A stretch of 29,145 nt of DNA from JBBIIC01 sp037446725 (GTDB lineage: Bacteria > Actinomycetota > Coriobacteriia > Anaerosomatales > SLCP01): positions 1 to 29,145 of the forward strand of contig JBBIIC010000025.1 of the NCBI GenBank assembly GCA_037446725.1. The letters run 5' to 3'. Shown here one piece after another: positions 1-8,145 of the stretch. A program made the translations under genes and the position numbers. The number at the start of each line of letters is the position of its first letter. Position 1 is the first letter of the stretch. Below the pieces are notes generated by a model. The model was not told the DNA's origin. It made no database searches and saw only the letters and a program-made list of their open reading frames with translations.

Positions 1-2321
1 CCGCCGGTCGAAAGGACGCGGTCGGTCTTGACCTTGGCAGACCCTCCTCCTGCGGCCACGAGCTCGCTGACGCGCGCGGCGGGCACCGAGACCGGTCCTC
101 CCACCACGTGGATGGTGATCTCGCCGTTTGCCTTGGTGATCTCGGCGATGGCCGACTTCACCTCCGCAGGGGTGTTCGAGGCGCTTACGAGCAGCATGGG
201 GGCGTCGTAGGCCCAACAGAGGCCTGAAGCGGCAAGCGGGTCTGCCGCCGCACGGTCATCGCCTGACGCGATGACGACGTGCTTGACGCCTGCCCAGGAA
301 GGATAGGAGGCGCGCGCGATGGCGACCGCGGTCGAGAAGCGGGTGGCGTCGGAGATGCGGGTGACGGTCGCGATGGTCGAGAGCGTGATGGTGTCGGTCA
401 GCGTGGCGACGTTGCCGGCAGCGTCCTTGAACTCGCCGCGCACGGTCTTGGGGCCGTTGCCTGAGGGAAGCGTCAGTCCGCTCTTGCTCGCAGCGTAGGG
501 CTCCCAAGCGGTCCACGTGCTCCCGCTGTTGGTGGTGAAGCGCATCGCCTGCGTCGCGTGCGCCCCGGCAATGGTGAAGTTCACTGAGTTATTCACGCTG
601 ACCACAGTCGATGTTGCGTACATCGCACCGGCGTTAACCGCGATCGTACCGGTGGGTGCGGTGGCGTCAAGGACGATGTCGTCCTGGATCAGGTCGGTCG
701 AAACCCTACCCGCAGCGTCCTTGAACTCGACGCGAACCGTCTTGGTCCCGTCGCCCGCGGGTAGCGTGATCGACTTGGACACAGCGTATGTCTCCCAGCC
801 GGACCAGGCGCCCCCGTTGATGCTGTGCCGCATCTGGCCCGCCGTGCTCAGTCCCCAGCTGACCGTGTGCGATACGCTCACACTCGTCTGGTTGGTGGCG
901 ACGGCCCCACCGGCTATGGTGATGGTGCCCGTCGGCACGGACTGCCACCGATTGATGAACACGTCCATCTTGGCATTGGTGTCGCCCGCAATAAGGTTCG
1001 TCGCGATCGAATCGAATGCTACAGTCATCTCGTTGCCGGCGAGTAGCACGGAGCCGCGCTGACTGTGGTTGTTGCCGGCCACCCCGGCCGAAGACTCGCT
1101 CACACGCACGGTCGTTCCCGCGGTGCGGTCCCTGATGAAGACGTCGTCTGAGCCGTTCACGTCCCCGGCGATGAGGTTCGTCGCTGCCGAGTCGAACGAC
1201 ACCAGCCGTCCGGTGTGCGACAGCGAGGGATTGTAGCTGCCCCAATTGGCTTGCGCACCGGCGGACGTCACGCTGACGCGATGCGTCGCCGGCGAACCGG
1301 CACGCCCTCGCGCGAAGACGTCGACTGCTCCGTTGGTGTCGCCCGCAACCAGGTTCGTGGCATACGACTCGAAGGCGACCAGCGCGCCGTCACCGGAAAT
1401 CGCGGGGTTGTTGGAATCCCCCGTCGCCTGCGCGCCGCTCGAAGTGACGCTGGCCCTCACAGTCGTCTGGGCGACCCGGTCCCTCACGAAGATGTCGCTC
1501 TTGCCGTTGGTGTCCACATTCGTGCCGATGAGATTCGTGGCCCGCGATTCGAAGGCGACGTACTGGCCGTTGGTCGAGATGGAGGGCTTCCTGCTCCCGC
1601 CACCGACCGCCTGGGCACCGGGACTTCCGTTCGCGACACTCACTCGAGTGGTCGTACTGGCGTTCAGGTCTCGAACGAATACGTCACGAAACGTGTTGGA
1701 GTCGGAGACGAGGTTCGTTGCGGACGACTCGAAGGCAACGTAGCCGCCGTCGCCAGAGACTACCGGGTTCTCGCTCAGGCCGTTGGCCTGAGTCCCCGGA
1801 TTGCCGGTCGTGACGCTGACGCGCCTTGTAGTGCCCGTCTGTCGATCCCTGACGAACACGTCCTTGTAGCGATTGCTGTCGCCCGTTACGAGGTTGGTGG
1901 CCATCGACTCGAATGCCACGTAGCGTCCATCGTCCGAGATAGTGGAGTTGTAGCTGCTGCTGTTGGCCTGTTCACCGGATCCGGAGACGCTGACCAGCTC
2001 GATCGCGCCGGTCTGCACGTTCTTCACGAAGATGTCTCTCGCGCTGTTCATGTCGGACGAAACCAGGTCAGTCGCGTCTGATTCAAAGACAACGAACTGA
2101 CCATTTCCACTGATTGAGGCGTTGAGACTGTCATGAGTGACCTCGGTTCCGGCACTCGTGACGCTCGCCCGCGTCGTAGTGCTGGACGCGTGAGCAGATG
2201 TCGGGGCCACGAGAGTGCCCGGTACGGCCAGCGCGGCGACCAGAACGAGGCTCAAGAGCCGAGAGCCGAGACCGTTGGCAGGCGCGAGGCCTCTGGCGGG
2301 GGCTGTCGAATTGCCAAGCAT
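1..2321 (-). CDS. Secreted propeller / Ig-like / CWB2 cell-surface protein (C-terminus outside window)
   Basis: At least 773 codons are present and the frame is still open at base 1, so the C-terminus is missing. The ATG start follows GGAG at a 5-base spacing. Residues about 20-45 form a signal peptide ending in SAHA. Residues about 65-430 hold seven similar blades, each with a core like SGDGxYVAFES-ATNLV, then GDxNxxxDVFVRD and a TxRVSV strand. This matches a seven-bladed TolB/PD40-like propeller, and the D-x-N-x-x-x-D turns could bind calcium. Two Ig-like modules follow, each with a W(S/T)xWExYA segment and an EFKDAAG strand. From about residue 658 (RISDATRFSTAVAIA) a cell wall-binding repeat 2 (CWB2) domain starts; more CWB2 repeats probably lie outside. 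It is the last gene seen of a three-gene operon, 20 bp after its neighbour. A surface adhesion or scaffold role is inference; no enzyme motif was seen. Confidence 0.85.
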   Translation of the reverse strand, partial: MLGNSTAPARGLAPANGLGSRLLSLVLVAALAVPGTLVAPTSAHASSTTTRASVTSAGTEVTHDSLNASISGNGQFVVFESDATDLVSSDMNSARDIFVKNVQTGAIELVSVSGSGEQANSSSYNSTISDDGRYVAFESMATNLVTGDSNRYKDVFVRDRQTGTTRRVSVTTGNPGTQANGLSENPVVSGDGGYVAFESSATNLVSDSNTFRDVFVRDLNASTTTRVSVANGSPGAQAVGGGSRKPSISTNGQYVAFESRATNLIGTNVDTNGKSDIFVRDRVAQTTVRASVTSSGAQATGDSNNPAISGDGALVAFESYATNLVAGDTNGAVDVFARGRAGSPATHRVSVTSAGAQANWGSYNPSLSHTGRLVSFDSAATNLIAGDVNGSDDVFIRDRTAGTTVRVSESSAGVAGNNHSQRGSVLLAGNEMTVAFDSIATNLIAGDTNAKMDVFINRWQSVPTGTITIAGGAVATNQTSVSVSHTVSWGLSTAGQMRHSINGGAWSGWETYAVSKSITLPAGDGTKTVRVEFKDAAGRVSTDLIQDDIVLDATAPTGTIAVNAGAMYATSTVVSVNNSVNFTIAGAHATQAMRFTTNSGSTWTAWEPYAASKSGLTLPSGNGPKTVRGEFKDAAGNVATLTDTITLSTIATVTRISDATRFSTAVAIARASYPSWAGVKHVVIASGDDRAAADPLAASGLCWAYDAPMLLVSASNTPAEVKSAIAEITKANGEITIHVVGGPVSVPAARVSELVAAGGGSAKVKTDRVLSTG

Positions 2322-2341
2322 GCGGACTCCGTTCTAAGAAC

Positions 2342-3196
2342 CTAGCGGGTCGCCCCGAACTCGCGAGCAAGCGCTATCGCTGCATCCCTGACGGATGCGG
2401 GCTCGCCTTCGGACACGGTGACCACCACCTCGAAGGCGTACCTGCCGCGGGCAAAGGCGACCGTGGCAAGCCTGCCACCGTCTGTGCCGAAGTAGCCGTC
2501 AACGACGCCGACCGGGACGGTGCTGCCGTCCGAGCTATACACTACCTTGCTCGTATCCTCGATGAACCGCACCGCATCATCCGCCGAGCCGCGATCGTGG
2601 ACCGCATACAGCGCTCGGCTCACGGCTGTCGTCGGGGCCGCCGTGAAAGGCACGGTCGCGTCGACATCGGTCTTCTCCGCAGTGCCTCGCTGCCAACCCG
2701 AGATCACCTGGGGTAGGAGCGCGTCGAGGTCCCCGACGGCCACGAGATACGCGGAGTCATCGCGGGGCTCGTCCGTGCCGGGCCCGCCGCCGGGGTCTTC
2801 GGGGCTCGTGCCGGGGCCGGACTGACCACCCGTGTCGTCATCGCCCGAAGCATCCGTCGCGTCGGCGGCCCTCAGCTGCCGCAGCAGTGCCGCCGCCCGC
2901 TCGTGATCAGGGTCCTCGGCACTGATGCGCTCCAGGAGTGCTATCGCCCCGTCGGTATCGCCGGACTCGGCGAGTGTCCTGGCACGTTCGTACTCGTCGT
3001 CGAGTGTCGTCTGGATGCCGGGCTGACCGGATGGGGCGTCCTCGCGCCCCAGCTCGGCGAACGCCCACGCGCCGAAGAAGAAGATTGCAGCCACAGCGAC
3101 AATGCCGATGCGGAACGCGTTCGACGCCATCAGCTCACGTGCTCGAGAGGTGCTGTCCGTGGCCCTCGGCGGCGAGGGCGTATCGGCCGGGCTCAT
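2342..3196 (-). CDS. Membrane-anchored TPR-like protein with unknown C-terminal domain
   Basis: 284 residues. I chose the ATG at 3196 because GGAGG lies just before it and it falls 28 bp after the upstream gene's stop; a longer frame starting at 3283 would overlap that gene. An alternative is the internal ATG at MASNAF. The N-terminus is proline-rich and cytoplasmic, followed by one membrane segment at about residues 27-47 (IGIVAVAAIFFFGAWAFAEL). Next comes a TPR-like helical pair (EYERARTLAESGDTDGAIAL onward), then a glycine/proline/aspartate-rich linker, then a roughly 130-residue C-terminal domain starting AYLVAVGDLDALLPQVISGW that I do not recognise. The topology puts the C-terminal domain outside the membrane. 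It lies between the P-loop-less AAA-like gene and the CWB2 surface protein in one operon and may link them physically (inference). Confidence 0.75.
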   Translation of the reverse strand: MSPADTPSPPRATDSTSRARELMASNAFRIGIVAVAAIFFFGAWAFAELGREDAPSGQPGIQTTLDDEYERARTLAESGDTDGAIALLERISAEDPDHERAAALLRQLRAADATDASGDDDTGGQSGPGTSPEDPGGGPGTDEPRDDSAYLVAVGDLDALLPQVISGWQRGTAEKTDVDATVPFTAAPTTAVSRALYAVHDRGSADDAVRFIEDTSKVVYSSDGSTVPVGVVDGYFGTDGGRLATVAFARGRYAFEVVVTVSEGEPASVRDAAIALAREFGATR

Positions 3197-3224
3197 GCTC
3201 CTCCAACTCCGCAGGACCGACTCC

Positions 3225-4577
3225 CTACGGGACTTCGCTTCGCATGGCGTCGGTTGCGGCCTTCTCAACCTCATCTGCAGCAAGGGCTACGCCAGACGCG
3301 AGGTCTTGCGCGCCCAGACACACACCCTCCACACGCTTCGCCAGGCCTGCGACATCCGCACCCGGAAGCGCGGCATCCTTCAGCCAGCGCTTGAGCAGCT
3401 CAGCGTCGCACGACGCTTCCGGTTCCTGGATCTGCTCCAGCTCCGGGATCGCCCAATCCACGCGGATGGCGGTCGCGAACTGGTCATCGATCTCAGGCGC
3501 ATCATCGGATCCGGCTATGAGCACCGTGCCATGTCCGCCGAGCGCGAGCCGCACTTCGGAAAGCCCACTCACGATCGTCGCGCGCAGATCCTCCGGAATG
3601 TCCGGCCACGCCTCGAAGCCGTCGTAGATGATCACGACCGACCTGAACGTGAGCCCGGCGAATCTAGCGAGGGCCCCGAGCGTCTTGCGAGGTGCACGCG
3701 TGACCTTGAGTTCCTGCGCCATCGCAGCAGTCCCGCTGTCGACATACGCCTTCAAACCGCGAGCGATCACCGGCGATGCGTGCTTCTTGGCGTGGGCGAT
3801 CACGTACTTCACGATCGCGAGCCGTTCCTCAGCGATGCGCTCCGCCTCCGACTCTCCCTGTGCCTCAAGCTCGGCCGGTGCCGTCTGAGCGTCATCGACC
3901 AGTGCGTCGAGCCTGTCGATTACGTCGTCCTCAGAGGTGTCGTCGTCTTCGGCTGGATCCAGTTCTTGCCCGGCTTGGCGCATGCCAGACGCGCGCATGA
4001 CCTCGGCAATGCCGCCCTCCTGCGAATCACGCAAGTCAACCAGAGGACCGAACAGGTCCGCTATGGAGGTCTCCGGCTCGGCTTCTAGCTTCTCCACCAG
4101 CTCCTCGATACCCAGTGTCTCGACAGGGAGCCACTCGTCGAGTGAGGTGTCCGGTTCGCCAAGCGCGCGATGCGCGTAGTGCGCGATAGTCGTGTCGATA
4201 CTTCGCGCCACGAGCAACTCCGCAAGGGCCGAGAGGGTGCCCCGTATCCGTCCCTTCCTCATCATGATCAGCTGGACGTACACGGGCAGAAGACCGGACT
4301 GGCTGCCGGTACCGAGTTCGCGCAAGACCGTAGTCATCACCGACCGGGGGTAATACGCGGGAATATCGGACGGTTTGACGACGCGTACTGGTCTCAGGCG
4401 CTCGGCGGCAAGCGCTTCCTCTACGGCCGAGAGTGTTCTGAGCGCGGTAGCACGGGTGGCCGCCCTGGTCCCGATTTCGTACTCGCCCGTCCCTTCCGGG
4501 ATGCGAAACGGATTGTCAACCAGACCGAGGGCGCGATAGCCCGCCCAGCCAGCTCCGCGTGCATCGTGATCCGTCAT
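3225..4577 (-). CDS. AAA+/ExeA-like cytoplasmic protein lacking a Walker A P-loop
   Basis: 450 residues; ATG start with GGAG six bases upstream. The opening (YRALGLVDNPFRIPEGTGEY) resembles the start of ExeA/Orc1-type ATPases (GLxxxPF). A clear Walker B-like strand is present, VVIIYDGFE, with D319 and E322, followed by a sensor-1-like strand GTVLIAGSDD at about 350-359. I could not find any GxxxxGK[ST] P-loop in the N-terminal half; the expected place has EIGTRAATRATAL. A long charged helical insert lies at about 150-260. There is no signal peptide or membrane segment. It is the first gene of the operon with the TPR-like membrane protein and the CWB2 surface protein. The loss of the P-loop suggests a scaffold or pseudo-ATPase that no longer hydrolyses ATP in the normal way. 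Function unknown. Confidence 0.75.
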   Translation of the reverse strand: MTDHDARGAGWAGYRALGLVDNPFRIPEGTGEYEIGTRAATRATALRTLSAVEEALAAERLRPVRVVKPSDIPAYYPRSVMTTVLRELGTGSQSGLLPVYVQLIMMRKGRIRGTLSALAELLVARSIDTTIAHYAHRALGEPDTSLDEWLPVETLGIEELVEKLEAEPETSIADLFGPLVDLRDSQEGGIAEVMRASGMRQAGQELDPAEDDDTSEDDVIDRLDALVDDAQTAPAELEAQGESEAERIAEERLAIVKYVIAHAKKHASPVIARGLKAYVDSGTAAMAQELKVTRAPRKTLGALARFAGLTFRSVVIIYDGFEAWPDIPEDLRATIVSGLSEVRLALGGHGTVLIAGSDDAPEIDDQFATAIRVDWAIPELEQIQEPEASCDAELLKRWLKDAALPGADVAGLAKRVEGVCLGAQDLASGVALAADEVEKAATDAMRSEVP

Positions 4578-4667
4578 CGAGTCTCCGTTCGCGGTCTTCA
4601 GAATCGGTCATGGCCAGCGACGCTCGTCGCGGACCGTTCGACTGTACATCACAGCCGATCTCGGCAG

Positions 4668-4716
4668 GGCACTCGGCGGGCCCCGGGTCGAGCGACCCGG
4701 GGCCCGCCATCAGTGC
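4668..4716 (-). terminator. Strong GC-rich hairpin downstream of the hydrogenase operon
   Basis: A perfect 15-bp inverted repeat, GGCGGGCCCCGGGTC (4675-4689) with GACCCGGGGCCCGCC (4694-4708), has loop GAGC. It is extended by GGCACT/AGTGCC on the outside. It lies about 40 bases after the stop of the six-heme cytochrome gene and before the next minus-strand operon. No T-tract follows on either strand, so it is terminator-like by position and stability rather than a textbook intrinsic terminator. Confidence 0.6.
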
Positions 4717-4718
4717 CT

Positions 4719-4740
4719 CTGAAGGCTACGCGGCCTTCAG
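4719..4740 (-). terminator. Second tandem hairpin after the cytochrome gene
   Basis: Perfect 8-bp arms CTGAAGGC (4719-4726) and GCCTTCAG (4733-4740) around a 6-base loop, 16 bases after the stop of the six-heme cytochrome gene. Together with the larger hairpin next to it this forms a tandem 3' end structure. No T-tract. Confidence 0.5.
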
Positions 4741-4756
4741 ATCATGCTTGCGAGTC

Positions 4757-6052
4757 CTACTTGTTGTGGCAGCGCTCGCACACGCCTCGGTTGTCGAAGC
4801 GGAGCAGCGCGCTGTCAAGCGTCGGCTCAACGCCACCAGTGCCGGGAGCGAGAACCGGACCCCAGATATCCGTGATCGAGTTCCGTTCGATCGTCGCCTC
4901 AGCCCAACCGGTCATCACGGCATCCGTGCCGTGTGCACGGTGGCAGGTCAGGCAGCCCATGTAGTCCTGGGTGTCCCAGGTCCCACGCGGGTTCGGGCTA
5001 CCCGGACGGGCTTCGAGCGGCAGGGCGTACGTCGGACCGTAGCCACCAGCAGTCTGAGACTCATTGATGCTGATGCCGGGCTGCAGTCGCACTTCCTCCA
5101 TGAGGGAGCGGTCTTCGCCCACGCCAGCGGCCAGCGTGATGTTCATCGGGTGGCGATGACGGTTGAACGCCGGGGACGCCGGATCGGACGGATCTTCGCC
5201 GTTGGCCTCAGCAGCACCGTAGTCGTACGCGCTCTCACGGACGATGTACTGCTGATGGCAGCCCGCACACCAGCCGGAGATCGAGCGCTGCGTGCCTGCA
5301 ACCGGCGGCTGATAGGCGTACTCGGGAGCCGTGTAGTTCGGGCGGTAGAGCGCCATCTGCGCGGCACCGGGCTCGTGCTTGAGCCAGCCACCGGATGGGT
5401 AGCCTTCCTCAGCCGAGATGACCCACGGCTGCGGAGTGCCGTTGGCCAGGTAGCCACCAACCGGCTGACCGTTGAGGGAGTCCTTCAGCAGGCGGTAGTT
5501 GGAGCTACCGTGGACGTCGTGGCAGCTGGTGCACGTGAAGTTCACGAGCTCAGCGTCCTCCACAGAAGCACCGAAGCCCCACATCGTGCCCGCCGCGTCC
5601 ATGCCGTGCATGGAGGACATCGGGCGACCGTTGAGGTTGCTGAAGCCGCCGCCGTTGAGGGTGGCGCCGAACGTGGAGTTGGTCTCGTACAGAACCGTCA
5701 CACCGTCGTTGTCGCCGCCTTTGACGACCCCATCCTCACCGGACGGGCCGGAGTCGAAGATGCCGTCCACGACGTTCGTGGACGCACCCGGAGCATCCGA
5801 ACCGTGGCACGTGTTGCAGAACTCGGTCATCGTGTCAGCGGACGACACGAGAAGCGCGCTCTGCTGGATGCTCGGATCGTACCTGTTGCTCCAGGTCAGC
5901 TCCGAGAACGACGTGTGTGCCCTGTGACAGCCGGCGCAGGCGTCGGTATCGAGCGAGTACCCGCCGTGAATCGCGAAGTTCGCGTAGGCGACTCCGCTAA
6001 ACGCGAGTAGGAACGCGCAGCTGAGCACTACTAGAATGCCAAGTCTCTTCAC
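4757..6052 (-). CDS. Six-heme c-type cytochrome, hydrogenase electron-transfer partner
   Basis: 431 residues. The GTG start is supported by AGGAGG seven bases upstream. A signal peptide covers residues 1-24 (MKRLGILVVLSCAFLLAFSG then VAYA). There are six CxxCH heme sites in the order CAGCH, CNTCH, CTSCH, CAGCH, CLTCH, CERCH, the last at the extreme C-terminus. The first (DACAGCHRAH) and fifth (CLTCHRAHG) resemble the doubled-CxxCH family. No membrane anchor beyond the signal peptide is visible. The gene starts 23 bp after the hydrogenase large subunit gene and is the last of the operon, before two hairpins. It very probably takes electrons from the hydrogenase small subunit outside the cytoplasmic membrane, in place of the usual cytochrome b subunit (inference from gene order). 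The final acceptor is unknown. Confidence 0.9.
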   Translation of the reverse strand: MKRLGILVVLSCAFLLAFSGVAYANFAIHGGYSLDTDACAGCHRAHTSFSELTWSNRYDPSIQQSALLVSSADTMTEFCNTCHGSDAPGASTNVVDGIFDSGPSGEDGVVKGGDNDGVTVLYETNSTFGATLNGGGFSNLNGRPMSSMHGMDAAGTMWGFGASVEDAELVNFTCTSCHDVHGSSNYRLLKDSLNGQPVGGYLANGTPQPWVISAEEGYPSGGWLKHEPGAAQMALYRPNYTAPEYAYQPPVAGTQRSISGWCAGCHQQYIVRESAYDYGAAEANGEDPSDPASPAFNRHRHPMNITLAAGVGEDRSLMEEVRLQPGISINESQTAGGYGPTYALPLEARPGSPNPRGTWDTQDYMGCLTCHRAHGTDAVMTGWAEATIERNSITDIWGPVLAPGTGGVEPTLDSALLRFDNRGVCERCHNK

Positions 6053-6075
6053 TCTGTCACCTCCTTGTCACAGGG

Positions 6076-8124
6076 TTAGTGTACCGCGCATGCGATACAC
6101 GGGTCGAAGGACTGCACGACACGCAAGACCTCCACGCCGCCAGCCTTGGCCGGCTTGGGTGTTCCACCCCCGGGCCCGACGTAGACCGGGATGTTGTTGG
6201 CCCACGGCACGCCTTCGAGTGCCTTCTCCGTCGGACCGGGTTTGTTGAACTTGTCTCTCGGCGAACCGTTCCAGGTGTAGGGAACAACGCACTGGTACGC
6301 GGTGATCTTGCCGTTGTTGATGGTGGAGAAGTGCGCGAGCGCACCACGCGGAGCGTCGATGCAGCCAAAGCCCTTCCTCAAGCCGGGCGGAGTCGGCTTC
6401 GCGATGAAGGTCGGTCCAGCGCCCAGTGCCTTGACGTCGGCGATCCAGCCGCCGGCCCACGTATTCGCAGGCCCATTGACGAGCTGGATGTGAACGAGCG
6501 ACTCAAGGGCACGCGCACGGATACGATCCATCGTGGAGATGCCGGCCTTCAGCGCGAGCACGTGGCTCGCGACGGTGCCGGTGATGACGGCGTTGCTGAA
6601 GGCCCAAACAGCGCTACCAACGTTGACCGAACCCTGGGTGTACGCGGCTGTGATAATCGCCTCGGTCAGGTCTCCGATCGCGTGTGTTGCTCCACCAGTA
6701 CCCACCGTCTTGCCAACCACGATCGTAGAAGCAGCACCGCCATCGATCGAGAGATCCACCCTGAGCGTCGCAAGGCCGTCACGAACGAGCGCGACTGCGA
6801 TGTCTGCCGCGATCATGGCTGGATCGAGGCCCTCAATCGCCCCGACCACCTTCTTGTACGCCGAGTAGCCAACGAGTCCAGCCGGATTGACCGTGGTCGC
6901 CAGCTCGACGTTGTTCTGGAAGATACCGTTGACGTACATGCGCGCCAGCGGGCCGACTTCCCTGGCCTTGCCATCGAAGCGGGGTGCCTTGAGGTACGTG
7001 TACGCGTTCGCCTTGTCGCGATCGGGCACCGTACGCGTGACATCGCCCGGGTACGCCTTGTCTTCGGCGTCGAACTCAGGCGTGTCAAGGTCGGCGTAGC
7101 GGGAGTAGGTGATGAACTCACGCAGGCCGTTCTTCACGCGCTGAATCGCGGTGTCGACACTCGCGTAGCCGGTCATGAACTGATCGGGAGCGCCGTGTGC
7201 GAACGCAGGCGCAACAGTGGTGTTGTCCAGCGTGCCGCCCATGACTCCGATGCCACCGCCAGGAAGCGGGTAGTTGCCCCAGGCGAGGAAGTCGCCGAGA
7301 CCGGCACCCCAACCACCGCCAGCATTGTTCGTGTTGTCATAGCCGGGATACAGCGCGCTGAGCGCGAGGGCAACCGGGACGTACTCTTTGGCGATGAAGT
7401 TGCCGACCTCGGTCATGATCTCCTTGAACTTGTCGCAGCGAGCCTGGAAGTCCGCGTCAGTGGCGTTAACCGTGACGCCACCGGCGACGAGGTTCGAGGT
7501 CATCGGCGCGCGGCCGATGAAGAGCGCGCTGGCCTCAAAGACCAGGCGACGCATACGCAGTGCCTTCACGTACTGGGTGATGACTGCAGACCACAGGTCC
7601 TTGGAGAAACCCTCCACGACCTCGGGAAGTGCCCGGCCGTTGGACAGGAGGCGCGAATCGTAGTCCGCGTTGTTCCAGTACGGCGTCCACGGCGGCATGT
7701 TCGGGCCCTGGACGTAGCTCGGAGCAGCGAGGTGATAGAAATGCGTGATGCTCGACATGAGGTTGTCGCACGCCACGGCGAGGTTGCGCAGGTGCACGGC
7801 CTTGGCCGGCACACCCATGCCACCGCCCATCGTGACGGTGTCCCACGTCATGTAGCTCTTGCTGTAGCCGAGAACCGCGTCAGCGGCGTATGTGGCACAC
7901 GTGCCATGCGGCACGGGTCAAACGCCACATATACGCTGCATGAGCGTGATCGGATCGTTCGGTTCACGCCCGATGGCGATGTTCTCGAAGCCGCGCCACA
8001 GGTTGCCGTGCGTATACGCGCTCGTGATGACACCATCGGGCGCGTTGACCGCAACGCCGAGGTGACCTTCGATTCGTGAGATCGGGTCGACTTCGTTGGT
8101 AATCGGTCCGGGATAAGTAGCCAT
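6076..8124 (-). CDS. [NiFe] hydrogenase large subunit with predicted selenocysteine (in-frame TGA at 7918-7920)
   Basis: 682 residues if TGA codon 69 is read as selenocysteine. The ATG start has AAGGAGG eight bases upstream, 21 bp after the small subunit gene. The N-terminus (DPISRIEGHLGV) and the L1 motif R-I-C-G-V-U-P-V-P-H are typical of catalytic subunits; TGA takes the place of the second cysteine of CxxCxxxH. The frame then stays open for 613 codons through HFYHLAAPSYVQGPN, APRGALAHF and the C-terminal Ni motif DPCIACAVH (C676, C679). The protein ends at that histidine, so there is no C-terminal peptide to be removed by a maturation protease. Ni ligands would be C66, U69, C676 and C679; U69 corresponds to a Ni-Fe bridging cysteine. 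It catalyses H2 oxidation or formation and is co-exported with the Tat-signal small subunit. If TGA were a true stop, the enzyme would be a dead 68-residue fragment. A base error is the main alternative. Confidence 0.9.
7893..7906 (-). promoter_or_regulatory. SECIS-like hairpin just after the in-frame TGA
   Basis: On the minus strand, bases 15-28 counted from the T of TGA form a perfect 5-bp stem, TGGCA with TGCCA, around the loop CGTG. Bacterial SECIS elements are short hairpins within the coding sequence starting roughly 10-20 bases after UGA, with GU in the apical loop; position, size and the loop GU all fit. A competing hairpin (CGTGCC, loop GCAT, GGCACG; 7900-7915) overlaps it. Folding software and comparison with homologues would be needed to decide. 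Confidence 0.5.
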
Positions 8125-8145
8125 GTATGTTCCCTCCTTCCTGTC

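Noticed and set aside
1215..2081. Repeated DNA pattern at about 100-200 base steps, possible CRISPR or tandem repeat
   Set aside because: The units are diverged, unequal in spacing and explained by the propeller blades of the surface protein.
4559..6010. Long plus-strand open frame opposite the six-heme cytochrome
   Set aside because: Arginine/valine-rich shadow sequence without domains; the minus strand has a signal peptide, ribosome site and six heme motifs.
6079..8079. Long plus-strand open frame opposite the hydrogenase large subunit
   Set aside because: It is the mirror of a GC-rich true gene, has no recognisable domain, and spans the real motifs on the other strand.
6076..8124. Large-subunit gene as a pseudogene broken by a stop codon
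   Set aside because: The only stop is TGA at a Ni-ligand position, all other motifs are intact over 613 following codons, and a SECIS-like hairpin follows. A base error remains possible.
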